Of a stretch of DNA of 64,000 nt, positions 32,001 through 44,792 are shown in pieces. The notes under the pieces were generated by a model. The model was not told the origin of the DNA. It saw nothing but the letters and a program-made list of their open reading frames with translations, and searched no databases. A program made the translations under genes and the position numbers. The stretch covers positions 16,843,054 through 16,907,053 of the forward strand of contig CM029379.1 of NCBI GenBank assembly GCA_017165825.1. Reading direction: 5' to 3'. The DNA is from Hepsetus odoe. Taxonomy: Eukaryota; Chordata; Actinopteri; Characiformes; Hepsetidae. The stretch's first letter is position 1. Each line of letters starts with the position of its first letter.

Positions 32001-33942
32001 GGGACAGTGGAGTGCTCGGCGTGCTCTCCGCTGGTGCACTCCTCACACATGGCAGTCTCACATGGTGGGCAGTAAAACTCCATCACCTGCCAAAAGGCAC
32101 CAGCTATGACCTGTTGCAGTTTCTATTTTGTCCACACACGTTAACAAATAAGATCCACACAAAGCAGGCAGGGTAAAAATGGTCTTCTCAAACTGCTTCC
32201 CGTAGAGCTAGACAACCTCTGTGATATTCCTGAGATTATCTAATGTTATGTCCCTCTCTGAAACTGTGGAATGTCAACAATCCCTCCAGTGAGCGCTACA
32301 GTATATAAATCCCAAATACTGAACATTCCAAGAGATAAAGCTCTAGCCAATCTCCTATTTAACTAAAAAAAAAACTCCAGTCTTGCTAAATTCTGCAGAT
32401 TTTTTGCTAATGAAATGTCTGAAGCCTAAAAATCCTCTAAAGAGATTACAAAACATCAGAGAACTAAACCACAGTGACCCTCTTCAATACTAATTAAAAC
32501 CGTCTCTTGTAGACTTAATGGTCGTACATTGTCGCTGTGATTAGGGCAGGAGAGCGGCTGTCCCGTGGCTACAGCCTCGATGGAATCCAGTCCGGCGTGT
32601 TCGTCACCTCGGCCACTGTCCGGGCTCCTCTTCAGCACCTCCATCAGGTTGGTGATGAAGAAGTTGCTCTGCAGGGCCGCCACCCCTTTCTCTGGCAGGA
32701 TGGAGGTCTGGCGGCACACGGGGCAGGAGAGCGTCAGGCTGTGGGCTGGGATGTAATTCTGGAGACACCTGAACAACAGCACAGGATTACTGACCACATA
32801 AACCAATAAACCCCCATTCCTCTCCTGAAATTATAAAGGACAGTAACTGCTTCATGATCTGATGTTCTCATCCATTCACAAATTCTTCTTGATACAGAAG
32901 ATCTAGAAATCATTACTAGTGCACCTCTTTAATTTATGAATAAAATAAACTTTGAAATCCTTATGTCACTGACCTTAAATTATTTTTAAAATGGAAAAAA
33001 TATAAACATTTAGGGAGGTTTAATGCAAAATGCTCAATTTTAGGGAGGCTTACAGACAGAAAACTGTTTACAATATAATTTTATGTTATAATTTTACAAC
33101 CCTTGTCTTTGTGCAGCACAGCACAACATAACAAAATTCCCCTGCGTTTCACCCATTCACACAAATGTGCAGCAGGGGACAGCTATTGAAAGCGCCCGGT
33201 GAGCAGTAACGGGGACGGTACCTTGCTCAAGTGTACCTCAGGGCAAACTACTGGTGAGGGAATTGAATCCACAATCTTTCGATCCGGGGCAGCTCCTTAA
33301 CCACTAGACCACCGCTGCCCCAGATGCCTGGTCCATACAGCTCCTTTCCTCATTCAACTGTTAAATACACTGCCTAATACTTTGGCCTAAAACATGTCTT
33401 TATTAACATTTGTGCAGAAAAGTACATTTGTGCAGAGATGTATTTGTAGTTTTACCACTATAAATATAAAATAGAAATAGAAAAATATAAATGTAAAACA
33501 CTGTAGATCAGTGGTTTCAGATACATTTCTTTACAGTGGTTGTGATGGGAAGCAGGGGTTGCAATGTCTAAACTGCAAATGTAGCCATTCTTTTTACTGT
33601 TATGGTTATTTACATGTCGTTAGAGAACTAACTGTTTATGTTTTGACTGATTACTAATGAATATTTTGTTAGCAGTGGTTCTAAGGCAGCCCCTTTCCAT
33701 TAATAAATGAGGTCACACAGTAACAGTATTACTGATACAATGCCATAAAGTGTAGGTAAAAGGCAAGTATGTTAACTAACAGGCAACTTGGAGTCTCAAA
33801 GCAAATACCTTTCACAAAAGGTGTGGAGGCAAGGCAGGACCTTGGGGTTGTCGTAGCGATCCAAGCATATGCTGCAGATCAGGAACTGCTTGTCAATCTG
33901 ACGCACCACAGGGCTTGGAATGGTAGAGCCTTCACTGGCCAT
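25913..33942 (-). CDS. trim2: TRIM2 E3 ubiquitin-protein ligase, complete coding sequence, 11 exons
   Basis: Exons on the - strand are 33942-33809, 32768-32528, 32086-31935, 31418-31238, 29108-28379, 27826-27723, 27595-27428, 27156-26988, 26746-26676, 26533-26393 and 26065-25913. They total 2,244 nt (747 residues; human TRIM2 is 744). Domains: RING C3HC4 with C23, C26, C38, H40, C43, C46, C60 and C63; B-box with C119, H122, C131, C134, C139, C142, H147 and H150; coiled coil about 155-310; filamin-type Ig repeat about 322-426 with HIRGSPF; NHL beta-propeller about 475-747 ending CFKVYRYLQ. TRIM2 is known as a UBE2D-dependent ligase of neurons that ubiquitinates neurofilament light chain and Bim. 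The start was chosen because it gives the conserved N-terminus MASEG before the RING. Teleosts have a/b copies; which one this is was not decided. TRIM3 is the nearest alternative, but the linker and propeller wording fit TRIM2. Confidence 0.97.
26393..26533 (-). CDS. trim2: trim2 exon 10 (NHL blade)
   Basis: 141 nt, residues 651-697, FNAPTGVAVDVNGNIIVADW then GNSRIQ. Confidence 0.96.
26676..26746 (-). CDS. trim2: trim2 exon 9 (NHL blade)
   Basis: 71 nt, residues 627-650, PHFAAVNQNNEIIVTDFHNH then SVK. Confidence 0.95.
26988..27156 (-). CDS. trim2: trim2 exon 8 (NHL blade)
   Basis: 169 nt, residues 571-627, with GPKGVSVDRNGHIIVVDNKA and then FGNRGNGDRQFAG. Confidence 0.96.
27428..27595 (-). 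CDS. trim2: trim2 exon 7 (NHL blade)
   Basis: 168 nt, residues 515-570, containing GQLQRPTGVAVHPNGDIIIA, a textbook NHL repeat. Local GC content is well above that of its neighbours. Confidence 0.96.
27723..27826 (-). CDS. trim2: trim2 exon 6 (NHL blade)
   Basis: 104 nt, residues 480-514: TKGRNKGEFTNLQGVAA and IADSNNQCVQ, the first NHL repeat. Confidence 0.95.
27827..28378. other. trim2 intron 5
   Basis: Non-coding; nothing recognised. Confidence 0.6.
28379..29108 (-). CDS. trim2: trim2 exon 5 (end of coiled coil, filamin repeat, linker)
   Basis: 730 nt, residues 237-480. The exon finishes the coiled coil, then holds the filamin/ABP280 repeat (about 322-426, HIRGSPF at 414-420) and the basic linker with KRPASMYSSGRRKENPIEDD before the propeller. 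Acceptor TATGCAG. Confidence 0.96.
29835..30087 (-). mobile_element. tRNA-derived SINE (family A, tail type II) in trim2 intron 4
   Basis: Read on the - strand: head GGGGCAGCGGTGGCCTAGTG, B-box GGTTCGATTCC, body TTGCCCTGAGGTACCCTTGA, tail near GTTTTCACTTTCAC. Flanking CACTAGA at 29828-29834 and 30088-30094 fits a short target duplication. Confidence 0.85.
30095..31237. other. trim2 intron 4, remainder
   Basis: AT-rich non-coding sequence with no recognised element. Confidence 0.5.
31238..31418 (-). CDS. trim2: trim2 exon 4 (coiled coil)
   Basis: 181 nt, residues 176-236, including LQKTLNVRKSVLLMELEVNY. Heptad-like Leu/Ile spacing marks the BBC dimerisation helix. The donor is the non-consensus GTTAGT. 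Confidence 0.94.
31935..32086 (-). CDS. trim2: trim2 exon 3 (B-box)
   Basis: 152 nt, residues 126-176. Encodes CPPCETAMCEECTSGEHAEH, the remaining B-box zinc ligands, and the start of the coiled coil (DVLEQHKASLQEQLDAVKKR). Confidence 0.96.
32528..32768 (-). CDS. trim2: trim2 exon 2 (RING second half, start of B-box)
   Basis: 241 nt, residues 45-125. Carries C46, C60 and C63 of the RING in CLQNYIPAHSLTLSCPVCRQ, a linker, and the first two B-box ligands (C119, H122). Donor GTACGA. Confidence 0.96.
33113..33321 (-). mobile_element. tRNA-derived SINE (family A, tail type II) in trim2 intron 1
   Basis: Reverse-oriented copy with the same head (GGGGCAGCGGTGG) and body (TGAGGTACACTTGAGCAAGG). It is more diverged than the copy at 29.8 kb. 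Confidence 0.82.
33809..33942 (-). CDS. trim2: trim2 exon 1 coding part (RING, first half)
   Basis: 134 coding nt, residues 1-45, start ATG at 33942-33940. Encodes the first five RING ligands (C23, C26, C38, H40, C43). The same exon extends 5' as leader to a probable acceptor at about 33987. The donor is GTATTT. Confidence 0.96.
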
Positions 33943-33987
33943 CCTAATGCTCTCACACAGCTCTCACGCTCTCTCTTAGCCTGTGGC
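33943..33987 (-). other. trim2: trim2 5' leader at the start-codon exon
   Basis: A TTTAG acceptor on the - strand (around 33992-33988) would make 33987 the first base of this exon and leave a 45-nt leader before the ATG. Inferred from the splice signal only. Confidence 0.55.
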
Positions 33988-36900
33988 CTAAAGGACGAGA
34001 GAGACAGGGTGAGAAATTGCTGTAAAACACAACACACGACAAAGCCATCAATAACAAACAAAAATAAAAGGCGAAAATATAGCTGTGAGACGTTGTTTCC
34101 ATGTTTGGCCAGCAGATGTCTCTGTTGATTAATGTGAAAACAAGTTATTTCCACACTTGAGTGGGGACAACACTTTTAAGGATGCAGTGATGTTCTACTC
34201 GTTTTGATAAGTGATATCAAGGATACATATAAAATTAATATATTTGAAATTGAAGGGAAAAATTGCTGATATATATATATATACACACCAGTAAAAGTAC
34301 ATTTAATATGTACTGTATTAGCTTAACAAACTGTCCAATCTGTGCCTGTATGTGCATTTTTAAATTTAAACTGGAAACATTAGAGCTTTTGAGGTCAGTT
34401 AAGTTAAATCAGTTAAATAACTAAATAAATGACTACAATATGCTAAATGAACGAATACAAGACTTCCATTCCTGAATACCATGTGCAAACAATAACACTG
34501 GTTAATAAACTTAGAAAAGAAATGCAAATATTGATCTTCAATGAAGTCAACCCTGGCATACAAGAGCACTTTTTGCTGAAAGCTAAACTGCTGTCTTAAC
34601 TAATTTCCCTTCCACTCGGGCCTGTATGCAATCAAATCAAGCTTGTTGTCTCTCACCCCTCCATTCAATGAGCCTTTGTCTTCTATTAAGCACACTGGCA
34701 ATGAACACTGGCTGGGCAAAGCTGTAGTAAGAAGGAATTAGAGAGAGTGGAGGGGTCAAATGCAGGCCATGGCACAGATGGAGTAAAGTGAATTATCATT
34801 GCCCTTCACTGGGATCCAGTTTGGAACAGCAGTAAAATACTTCATTAAGACTGTTCAAGAAACAAACGGACTAAAACTCGGTAACCTAACAATCAATGAT
34901 GGCTACTATGGATTGATTAGCCTGGTTGATTAATTGCTGCTTTTAGGCCTCATTTGCTGTTAGCAATGTTGGCAGTTCAGGCTGAACTATTCCATTAGTT
35001 ACTTTCTGCTACTCGAGCGTATGCAATCACAGAAATGAAACATTAAATCATCTAAAGGGAATTCTCATCAAACTGCTCAGCTCGTCGTGTGGGGAGACAG
35101 ACCAAAAGACTAAACATGAATACCGCTGTCCACTCAAAGTCTCATAAAATAATGGGGTTTATTTTTCTTGGGATCGCATTGTGTTATTATTGACCTGCTC
35201 TCTTAGACACTACCTGAAGGAATTCTGCACATGGAAATGAATAGATTTCACTAGAAAATGAGCAGGAAAAATTTAGCCTTAAGCCACTACTATGGCTGGT
35301 CCTAAGGAAAGACTATTTGCAGTAGTGCAATTAAACTCAAAACACAGCCAGGATTTTAAGCAATGCAACGGCTGCTACAGTGCTTGAGAGGATTTTCGGG
35401 AAGAAAGCAGCCTTAGCAGCAGTAAATCATTTAGTATAAAGGAAGCAAGGGAGTGGCAGTTGCTTTCATTGCCAGCAGAGTAGAGTGCTGACCCACAGAG
35501 CCGGACCACACTCAATGCTGACTGAAGGAGATCCATACAGCTGCGTGCGCATGTTTTCATGCGTAACACTGAAGCCACAAAGTGGTCAATATCAGCAATT
35601 TCTAAAAACAGGCTTTTACAGTCTTTGGTCAAAGAACAAATGATTATGTTGAGAATCCAGGGAATAATATAAGGGTAAACAGGGGTTCAAATTGAAATGT
35701 GATGCTATGGAAGGTAGTAATCTTGGTGGAATCAGTGTATAAATCAGATCCACACATGACTGGGGAGAGCGTCAAAGAACACTGATACACTTTGCAAGTA
35801 TGTTCTAAATGTACTAAATGTCCCATAACTGCGATAGGTGGGTATACTGTATGTAATTTATTGATGATTTTATTTTACTCAGCTAACTCTGTGCTCAAAG
35901 ACAATCCACAAGTCCATTCAAAGCCAATTTAAAGCCCATCAAGACATGAGACATGAGCTTTTGAGAATTTCTTAATTCTTGAAAACTGAATATTGAATAA
36001 AAAATTATAACGGTTCATTCATCACAAACCTTCTACACAATGTAAAGGTGCTACTGAGTTGAAATGAAAATCAAATCACTGCTATATAATTAAGTAATCA
36101 TGTTTAATTAATTACTTAAGTCAGAACAAAATAAAGAAGTGAAATATGATAACTGTAAGCCAGAACACTCCAGACTCTTTCAGCCTGTCACGTGTTAGAA
36201 AGAATAATTCACTCACTCTTTCAGTCTGTAGGCTCTGTGTAGGAGGATACTGGTGACCTTGAGCTACAGAAAACCGATCTTCTCTTTAAAAGGACACAAA
36301 AGCGTTTTTTCTAATATGCAGCAGTCATATTTCCATGCTGAGGTGTATCTATGAGTGGTCTCCAGATTAAGGCCTAAACTAATGTCAAACATATTTTCTC
36401 CTGAGTCATCAGGCTAACGTCCATCAGCCATCAGGCCTGATGCATGGAGCACTTGACAGAGTGCAGCACACTTAAAATGTAGGCCAAGTCAAGACTTTCA
36501 GGATCAGCGACTGGAAACAGGACACAATTCCCAGCCCTGAGGGTATCCGTCATTCCATTCAAATGAACTGGAACATAACTCGACCAGAGAAGGACACCAG
36601 ATCCCCATAGCAACACAGATAAAGCAGGGAAAGGGGGTCAGAGACATCTGATCCAGGGAAGGCCTGATTCAGATTCACTGAGGAATTACTTTCCTACTGG
36701 TTTCCACTTGATAAATCCGTGTAGAGATAAACTACATATTTCAATTAACTGTGCTTCATGACCTGCATGGGGGCATTGTGGGGAAAAAAATTAAACAACA
36801 CATACTTATGTATCATTATGTTTATATGGTAATTTTGAATGTATTTGTGTGTTTGTTATGTAACCTGCAATGGAAAAAATTCAATTCAATTTATTCTTGT

Positions 36901-38189
36901 ATAGCGCCTTTTACAACAAAGTTGCCCCAAGGCACTTTACATTGATAACAGGTTGTAAACACCTAACATTACAGAAAAAATGTAACCACGTTTTCAAAAA
37001 GGCTATGAAGAACTATAAAACCTACAAAAAAAAACATTCTGGCTATTTATATAAAGACTAATCTGAATTTTTATACACAAGAACCAAAAAAAAAAAAAAA
37101 AAACCAAAAAAAACACAAACATGCCTATTATGTCAGATATTATGAAATATTTTCATGAGGAGAGAGCAGCAACAAGCTTTTTGAAAAGACATCGTTATAA
37201 GACTGCAAGACATAGAAATGCATGGCACCACATCTATATGACCGTTTTAAAATATGCATTATAATCATGCAGGCTGTTGCCTGAAATGATCAATCAAGTA
37301 TCAATCATATTTTATCTAGGATCAATCAATATTTCTAAAATCTGCAGTGATGCAACAGCCAAGTCACCGTCATATTGCTCATGCGACCTCTGCTGTGATC
37401 AGTTACATAAATATTATGTAAGAACTCCGGTACCGACTAAACGACTGCTGCTTTATGCTACAGTGGCATCAGGCTGAATATGTAACACACTTAAGCAAAT
37501 TCACAGAGTCCCTAACCAAGACAATCAATATACCAGTTTCACAGTCATTCACAGAAAGACTAAATGGACGATGAAAATTCTATCATCGTTAAGATCAAAT
37601 GCAAAAACTGCTAAATATAACCATGTGTAGCATATATATTTCTCATACTTCTGATGCAGTTGTGTTTTCATACAAAATAGCACCTGAAAGCTGATCTGCC
37701 AAATAAGGTTAAACTGTAATTTGTCTGTCTATTCTATGTACCCCAAAAAATCACATGCCACAGAAACAGAGATGTTGTATAGGCTTTGAAACCATGTACA
37801 TGTCAACAGATCAGATACACAGGCTATATTATAAATGTTGAATATGCTAGAAATACAATATGAATAAATCTGACAGTCTTAAGGAGCCCTCTATAGAAAT
37901 AACACATCGCCTGTTTCACTGAAAAAGCAACAACAGCTCTTGAACTGAATGCTTTATACAGAAACACATTCACTAAATTCCTACCATTAACTGCTCATCC
38001 TCCGAGATGTCCAGCCTTCATGTTGACACCCAGCGATGCTTTAGCCCTCTGTGTGTAGCTGTGCAGAGGTTTCAACACTGTGGCTAAGCCAGAAAAGAGA
38101 TGACGACTCATATCCATGTAACACCCCAGACAGGGATTAGTGAATGAACAGCAACGGATCAAAACACTTCAACTAAGCCTCTCCCCTCA

Positions 38190-38530
38190 AGTCCTCGTTA
38201 ATACCACTCTCCCTCCCTCTCTCTCTCATCTTTCCTTCATTCACTCCTTCTAGCCCTCATTCCACACCCCCACCTGCTGCTTGTTCCTTTCTCTTCCTGC
38301 CTGGCTTGCTCTCATTTTATCGCTCTCTTCTACCTTTCCCTTTTTCTTGTTCTGCCTCTCTCAGTCTTCTTTCTCTGTCTTGCTTTCAACTCTCACCCTC
38401 TCAAACTCTCTTTTGCAGCTCTTTAACTTTCCTTTCCATTGGTGTTCTCTCTCTTACTCCCTATCTCACTTGCTATATTGCCCAACCCCCCCCCCCCACT
38501 TTTTGCTGTTTCTTTCATTCACTTCTTAAG
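38190..38530. repeat. C/T-rich low-complexity stretch
   Basis: About 340 nt dominated by C and T on the + strand, with a C run at about 38487-38499. It is followed downstream by a purine-rich block and a (GA)n tract. Confidence 0.8.
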
Positions 38531-38752
38531 TAGTAATAATAACTAATAATAACTAGAAGCATCAACGCATTCTAGAGCTGTGGGATGCAGCAGAGTACAG
38601 CATCGCAGCCAATGAGATGAGAGATTACATGAGAGCAGTATGGGGGGAGATGAGAGAGCGAGAGATGCAGACAGTCAACTGCTTCTGTCAGCAAGCGTCA
38701 TCAGTGCTGAGTCACTGCACAGCAAGCAGGCAAATGGGAGGAAGGCAAAGAG

Positions 38753-38755
<3 letters not shown>

Positions 38756-38790
<35 letters not shown>
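38756..38790 (+). repeat. (GA)n microsatellite
   Basis: Nearly perfect GAGAGA run of about 34 nt. Confidence 0.95.
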
Positions 38791-38792
<2 letters not shown>

Positions 38793-39992
38793 AGAGACAT
38801 GCACTTCTTATTCTCACTCGTTTGGTGTGTGCATGTCTGCTACATGTATGTATGTGTGTGTGTGTGATTATGCAAATTCTAATTTGCTGTTTGGCATTCG
38901 TGCCTGTTCTGTGACTGCTTTAATCAAGGGCTTTAATCTGCACCATTTACTTTTTGCGAAATCAGTGAGCATAAAAAGCTCATTATCACTTCACATTTCC
39001 ATCCTGTAACTGCTGAGGTTAAACCGGGTGTGCACATATAAGGAGTAAATATTTTCTTTTAGAATGTCAGAAAGGTAATTGAAAAGTTATCAGCGTGCAC
39101 TTATTTCTGTAGTTCAGACTATACATATGCTGTCCTTTAATTCTGGTTCTATAAGGGTTTGCAGTCACATTTGACATTAAAACATATACATTGATTTATG
39201 CCATACATTAGCTTAAAATCAATCAAATATTCCCTGAACCTATCCTAAGCCAAGTTTGCCTAATTTCTTTTATTTTTTTATGTTGGGGAATCAAAACTGA
39301 TGACAAAGCTAGAAGGTTTAACTGAGTTAAGATTCAATTACATGATATGTTAATATTGAGCCATCTTAACCAGTTACCATGCAAAAAACCAGTTTAAAAA
39401 TCTTTTAACACACATAGTGGTTTATAGTTTTATGAAGCACTTAAAACCTGCCACATCAGTAAGTAATTTAAAATGGAAATGGTTTGTTTTGTAATTACCC
39501 ATTCACAGCTCATTAATAAATCACAAAACACATATATAACAAATTATCATCAAAAAGAGATGATGGTGTGATCTGTGATTTGCTCAGAAGGAAGTAAACT
39601 ATGACCAACCTCCTCAAAGTATTTCTAACAAGAGGCATTTTCATTTGTAATAATTTTTTATTCACCACTGCATGTTGTATGAATTGTATTTACTAGTTCT
39701 GTAGTGGCACTAACTCCAAGTATTCTGGTCTGGCAATGCAGCCCTACAACCAATGGCACACTTAAGAGGGGGATTACATCAGACAGGAAAAAAAACGGAA
39801 AAGGCAGAGTCAGCAACAGGTTCCTTTTAGTCCGTCCAGACAAGTGAACTGGAAAGATCTGTTTGTTTTTTTTTTTCCTCCAACTACTGATTCATATCTG
39901 TGCAAAGCCCAGATGAACATTAACTTCACTAGCCTTGCATTCTGCCCTGTGGTCAAATCCCCAACAAGCATTAACTCCACTCGGCTTAACTG

Positions 39993-40170
39993 CAATGGGG
40001 CAGTGGTAGCTTAGTGGTTTGGCACTTGACCCCCCGGAAGGTTTGAGTCCCAGACCAGAAAGGAAGGTCCCCAGATCTGCTCCCCTTTATGGATGTCGAT
40101 GGGTTAAATGCAGAGAAAACCTTTTGCTCTGTGTGCTGTTGTGTCTTCACAACAAAAAACAGGTCAGATC
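39993..40170 (+). mobile_element. tRNA-derived SINE, diverged family A
   Basis: Head GGGGCAGTGGTAGCTTAGTG, B-box-like GGTTTGAGTCC, then CAGACCAGAAAGG. The tail contains CTCTGTGTGCTGTTGTGTCT. Confidence 0.75.
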
Positions 40171-41412
40171 CCACAGATGAACATTAAATTCAGAAATTGA
40201 AAAGATGTCAGAATGCAGAGTGAATGGGTGAAAGCATCAGTACTGGACAATAAAACAAATCAAAGGAGCTCTGTTAAATCATGTTTTCTTTGTAATGTGG
40301 ATGACCGAGCACATCTGCGATTACTGGGGAAAGGGATGGTTCTAGGAAGCATCTATGGCTTGATACAAGCCAGCAAAAGGAATGTGATGCCTGGGCTATT
40401 AAAATGCAGAGCAACTGAGACAGAACAAGTACAAACCTAAATGAAAAATGTAGCAGTGGCCTTGTGGTAAGGCATTAAGAATCGTTAGGATTTGCTATAC
40501 TAAAAAGTCCCACACATGGAGGCCTTACCGCCCATCTTTAAGGATGTGCTGCTAATGTCTTGGTGCCAGATATCAAAGCACAACCTCAGATCTTTTGGAG
40601 ACCCTGCATCAATGGCTGAAGAGCTGTTTTGGCAGTACAAGCAGGTAATAGCTGTTATAGCTGTGTATAATTCCTGGATTAGTAGCCTTGTATTGTAATG
40701 TGCAATTTGGAACGTTTTTGTATTGCTACACAATAAAAAGATAAATAAAATAGAAATCAAGCACTGTGTTTATACACTCTGTTAAAATAGGGTAAAACAA
40801 AATTAGATTCTAGGAATAAAACTAATGCAATGCAGCAATAACTTTAAATTCTGAAAAAAAAAAAAAACGAATATTACAGTACCAGGTAACATATACTCAC
40901 TGCTTTTTTTCACATGAATGAGAGATGCTTCCACATTAATCGATTTTCCTCTCAAACTCTTGGACAGGCAAGTATTACTTCACTCCCAATCATCCCAACA
41001 CACTTGTTATGCAATGCAAAGGTCCACTGCACTACCTGCACTGTTCTGCTACCACCCAGTTCTTTCCAGAACACTGAGCTCAGCAGTTTTGATCAGACTT
41101 GGCCTGGTACAACAGCACTGGCAAACACGAGCTGACGCGGGCCACAGGCAACAGCTCTGATCGGTGTAGTGTAATGATGACTCAGGACCTGGCCACAGTT
41201 GGCCATTTGACCACCACTACAAAAACAAAAACAAGGGAGGTGAGAAGAGGGAGGGGGGGTTCAGGGTCACTGCCAAGACTTTGGGACCTCATAAACAGAC
41301 ACTGACAGATTTTAAAGTCACACAGAAATTTCAGACCTGAGTTTTCATGTAGATCACGGATTTGTCCTGTAGTTGTTTAAAGTTGCTTTGGTAACATACA
41401 CTTTTTTTTTTT

Positions 41413-41950
41413 TTGAAGAGCCCATCCACAGCAAGTGAGCTGTTGGAAGTGCTCCGTGACGTCGGGCTGCTACACACATCTGTCTCCCAGTCATGCGTCT
41501 TTCCTCTTTACATCATAAGGAAAATCAGGCAGCTCCTGATTCAGTATGCCAACCAGCTCCTGATAAAGGCCATGGTTATGTTCCACCTTGATTACTATAA
41601 TGGTCTAAAAAGTCTCCCAGCAAGAGAAACCTCTCCACGCGCTCCATAACACAGCAGCACACCTGTTGTTCAATCAAACAAATAGAGCTCAAGTCACTGA
41701 CCACATATGGCTGCCCGAATAAGTCACTAACACTTGACTACAGAGTGACCTTTTGATCTACACCCAGCTATTCAGACTCCATCATACAGGATTATTCTCC
41801 TTCTCGAACATTATGTCCCTCTAAGGAGATATCTTCTGGAGAAGCTGATCAAATTGGTTTTAAAAAGGCCTTAAGTTTAACATTGCTCCCATGTGCTGCA
41901 AGTGCCTGCCAGCCATGGTGTAGGCTCAGCCCTCATGGTTCTGGACTAAA
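41413..41950 (+). pseudogene. LINE (L2/Rex-like) reverse-transcriptase relic
   Basis: One frame reads RKIRQLLIQYANQLLIKAMV then FHLDYYNGLKSLPA. This resembles the C-terminal RT segment of fish non-LTR elements, in which a similar block precedes LDYCNxLLAGLP. Stops and frame changes follow. It is inactive and truncated. Confidence 0.65.
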
Positions 41951-44792
41951 AACTAGGCACAAGCACAAAGAAATGAACCGAAACAGTTTTATACATCATG
42001 GTCTCATATTTTCTGCTTGACATCAGTGTCAGATTTAAGGAGCTTTAAATTCTGATATGCTATAACAGTAAACAGAAGTTTTAGTTAAACACAGAAAAGT
42101 AAAGCATGGAAGTATAATATTTAAAGAAGCAAAATTGTGAAGAGGATTTCTAAAAAACAAACAAAAACAAAAAAAAGAAAAAAAAAAAACATTCATGTGT
42201 ATCCCCACACGCCTGGAGGCCTGGCTCGGCCGTTTCACTGCTGGCAAGGTTTTGTCAGCCTGGATTCAACGCGGTTTGGAGCAGCGACTTGAACAGGCGT
42301 ACAAACCTCATATCGTCTGTAACAAAGAGGCCAGTTCCTCACAGATAAAACAAATCAAGCCCTAAACTTCCAGACATGTATTTATCGGTCACTTTGCTGG
42401 CATACCTTGAGCATGAGATTAGGGGTAAAACTATCATTAAAAGTGAGTGACAAGTGGGTGGAGAGAGCACTTACCTCCTGTTTCTAGGCAACAGCAGTAG
42501 TTCCTGTGTGATAAATGGTCATCACAATCACCATAATTAGCATAATGTGTCAGAAAAATGACTGACATTTTAGTCTCTCCATGCTGAGACTAAAACACTA
42601 CACTTTATGGAAATTGCTATATTGTAAACAGACAGTCAGTTCACTCCCTTAAATATAAAACAGCTGAATGAGTAGCAGAAACAAAGCCTTCCAAACATCT
42701 GCAGAGTTTCTCACAAAGGGTTCTGAGGTCCACATTGAAAACGTGTTTTTATGAATGTATCTGCCTCATTTATTCTGTATTACTTTATCATGTCTTTCAG
42801 TCATTTGTGTTATTTCATTATCAGCTTTTTATTCTCCTTTTTAACAGTTTCATTAAATTCACTTAAAAGTTTAAAAGTTTTTACTTTTTTAAAATAAAAG
42901 TCCAAACCCCTTAAAACAAGCAACAATAATAATCTTTCTTTCTTATTTTTGTAAGCATTCAGTGAAGAAAATAAATATTCTCCACCTCTTCACTACACAC
43001 AACATAAATTAAGCATTCATTGCATGCAATTTACTAACAATAAATACGGATCCAGTCACAAAACAGAAATACACACCAGGTGTTTTGCTGAAAACAGACC
43101 AGTGTTTTTATGAAGACAAGACAGTTCATCAAGGAAATAGGAGATTTTGAAGGAGCCTAAATGAACTGATGAGTGTAGCCTGCTTATGCATGCTTAACCT
43201 TTACTAGCCAACCAACCCCCATCATGTTCGCCAAATCACACAACATGGTTATAAGCATGGTTGTTTGACCCCTCACTGTCGGCCCTTCCCCCATGCATTT
43301 TAATCATCTCAGAAACGCTTACAAAGAAACAAACTGAAATTAAATATATATATATAACTGTTTACAACATTCATGGTCCATTATACCATAAAAGGGTTGT
43401 TCAGTATAGAACAAAAAATAGAGAACAAAATTGTAATAATGGAAATATTTCAATAAAAACAAAATTTTCAGCTTGCACTTTGGCGGTCTTTCTGTTCATT
43501 TAAACATACTTAGGATAGCAAAATGGAGGACACCTTGCATCAGGACAAAACTGGAAGCCCGACTGTCGATTTTTCATTTGCCAAGCAATGTGTCTGGATG
43601 TGATAATGTAAAATAAGGCAGTGTGATCTCAAGCAGCATGTTGTGTCTCCATTTTCACAATGTCAGTGAACGTACAGTAAACTATAAGGAGAACAAGTAG
43701 AAGTTAATAGTGCTATAAATACCATGAGCCTTCCTTTATCCTTCCTTTACGGATGCAAAAAAGACAAGCGCTTATACTATCAGCTTCCTGGGTAACGGTC
43801 AAGGGACACATTGTTATAGAGGGCTTGTCTTACAGTATTTTACAGCTTCTCTGGAGAAGAGTGAAACATATGTGTGCTTTTGATTATATCTGAGGGACCC
43901 CCCCCATCCCAATTACTGTCTTTGTAATGTAAGGATTAACGTCATGGACAGAAGGAGACACACTCACACACACACACACCCATTAGAATGCAGTCTGGAG
44001 TTACTGATAACCTCGACTCATATACCAGCACCCGGAGTGTCCTAACTGAAACCGAGGGAGTTCTCTGAATTCACTCGACACGGGATAAGGGCACCGAATT
44101 ATGACAAATTTCTTCAACAGTCAGTGGTATTATTGTGCACTTGAGGGTTTTATACTCAAACATTGTGTGTAACTTATGTGCCCAGCGATCATCCTCATTC
44201 ATTTTACATGAACAAATCCATACCCAAGTGCTTCAGTGAGGTGGACGAGTACACAGTATTACAGAGCACACTGCTCACACTCATCTTACCCATCTATAAA
44301 GAACAAGCTAACTTTGCAGGCTTGGTGCGATGGAACCCATCGTCCCTCCTTCCCTTTCTTTCCAGAACTCTTTGGTTTTTTTGGTGTATTACTTGAGAAG
44401 TCACTCCTTGATGCTGTTTTTTACGATGAATGTAGTCTAGCCACACATGACCCGTGACTGAACTGTTTCTCAGTGGTGTTTTCTCTGCTTTTAGCCCTTT
44501 CTTTCTGTGTCCTGACAGCAGCCTTTAACTAGTGTGAGAGGACAGCCGGGCTGTTTTGTCACTTTAACTCCAACACCAGTCGAAGTGGAAGAGCCTGTTG
44601 CTGAAAACACAGCCCATGGACACACGCCGAAGAGAATTTTCTCTCCTTTTAGCTCAAACAGACAGAAAAGATGTGAATGCCCCCTCGTTCGCTGTCATGT
44701 TCAAACTCTGTCAGGAGGAAAAAGGGTTCAAACGGTCAACCTGCCCCGCGTTTTCTCCCTCTATCTTCCCCCAAATGTCTCTAAGCACCTAC

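Larger units (their letters stand above)
33988..44792. other. trim2 upstream intron (probable)
   Basis: About 10.8 kb between the start-codon exon and the nearest candidate first exon. It holds a repeat-poor block at about 34550-35110, a fish dispersed repeat near 36870-36960 (ATTCAATTTATTCTTGTATA then GCGCC), an A run at 37087-37104, a strand-asymmetric C/T then G/A region (38.19-38.79 kb), a SINE (39.99 kb) and a LINE relic (41.4-41.9 kb). No coding exon. Confidence 0.5.
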
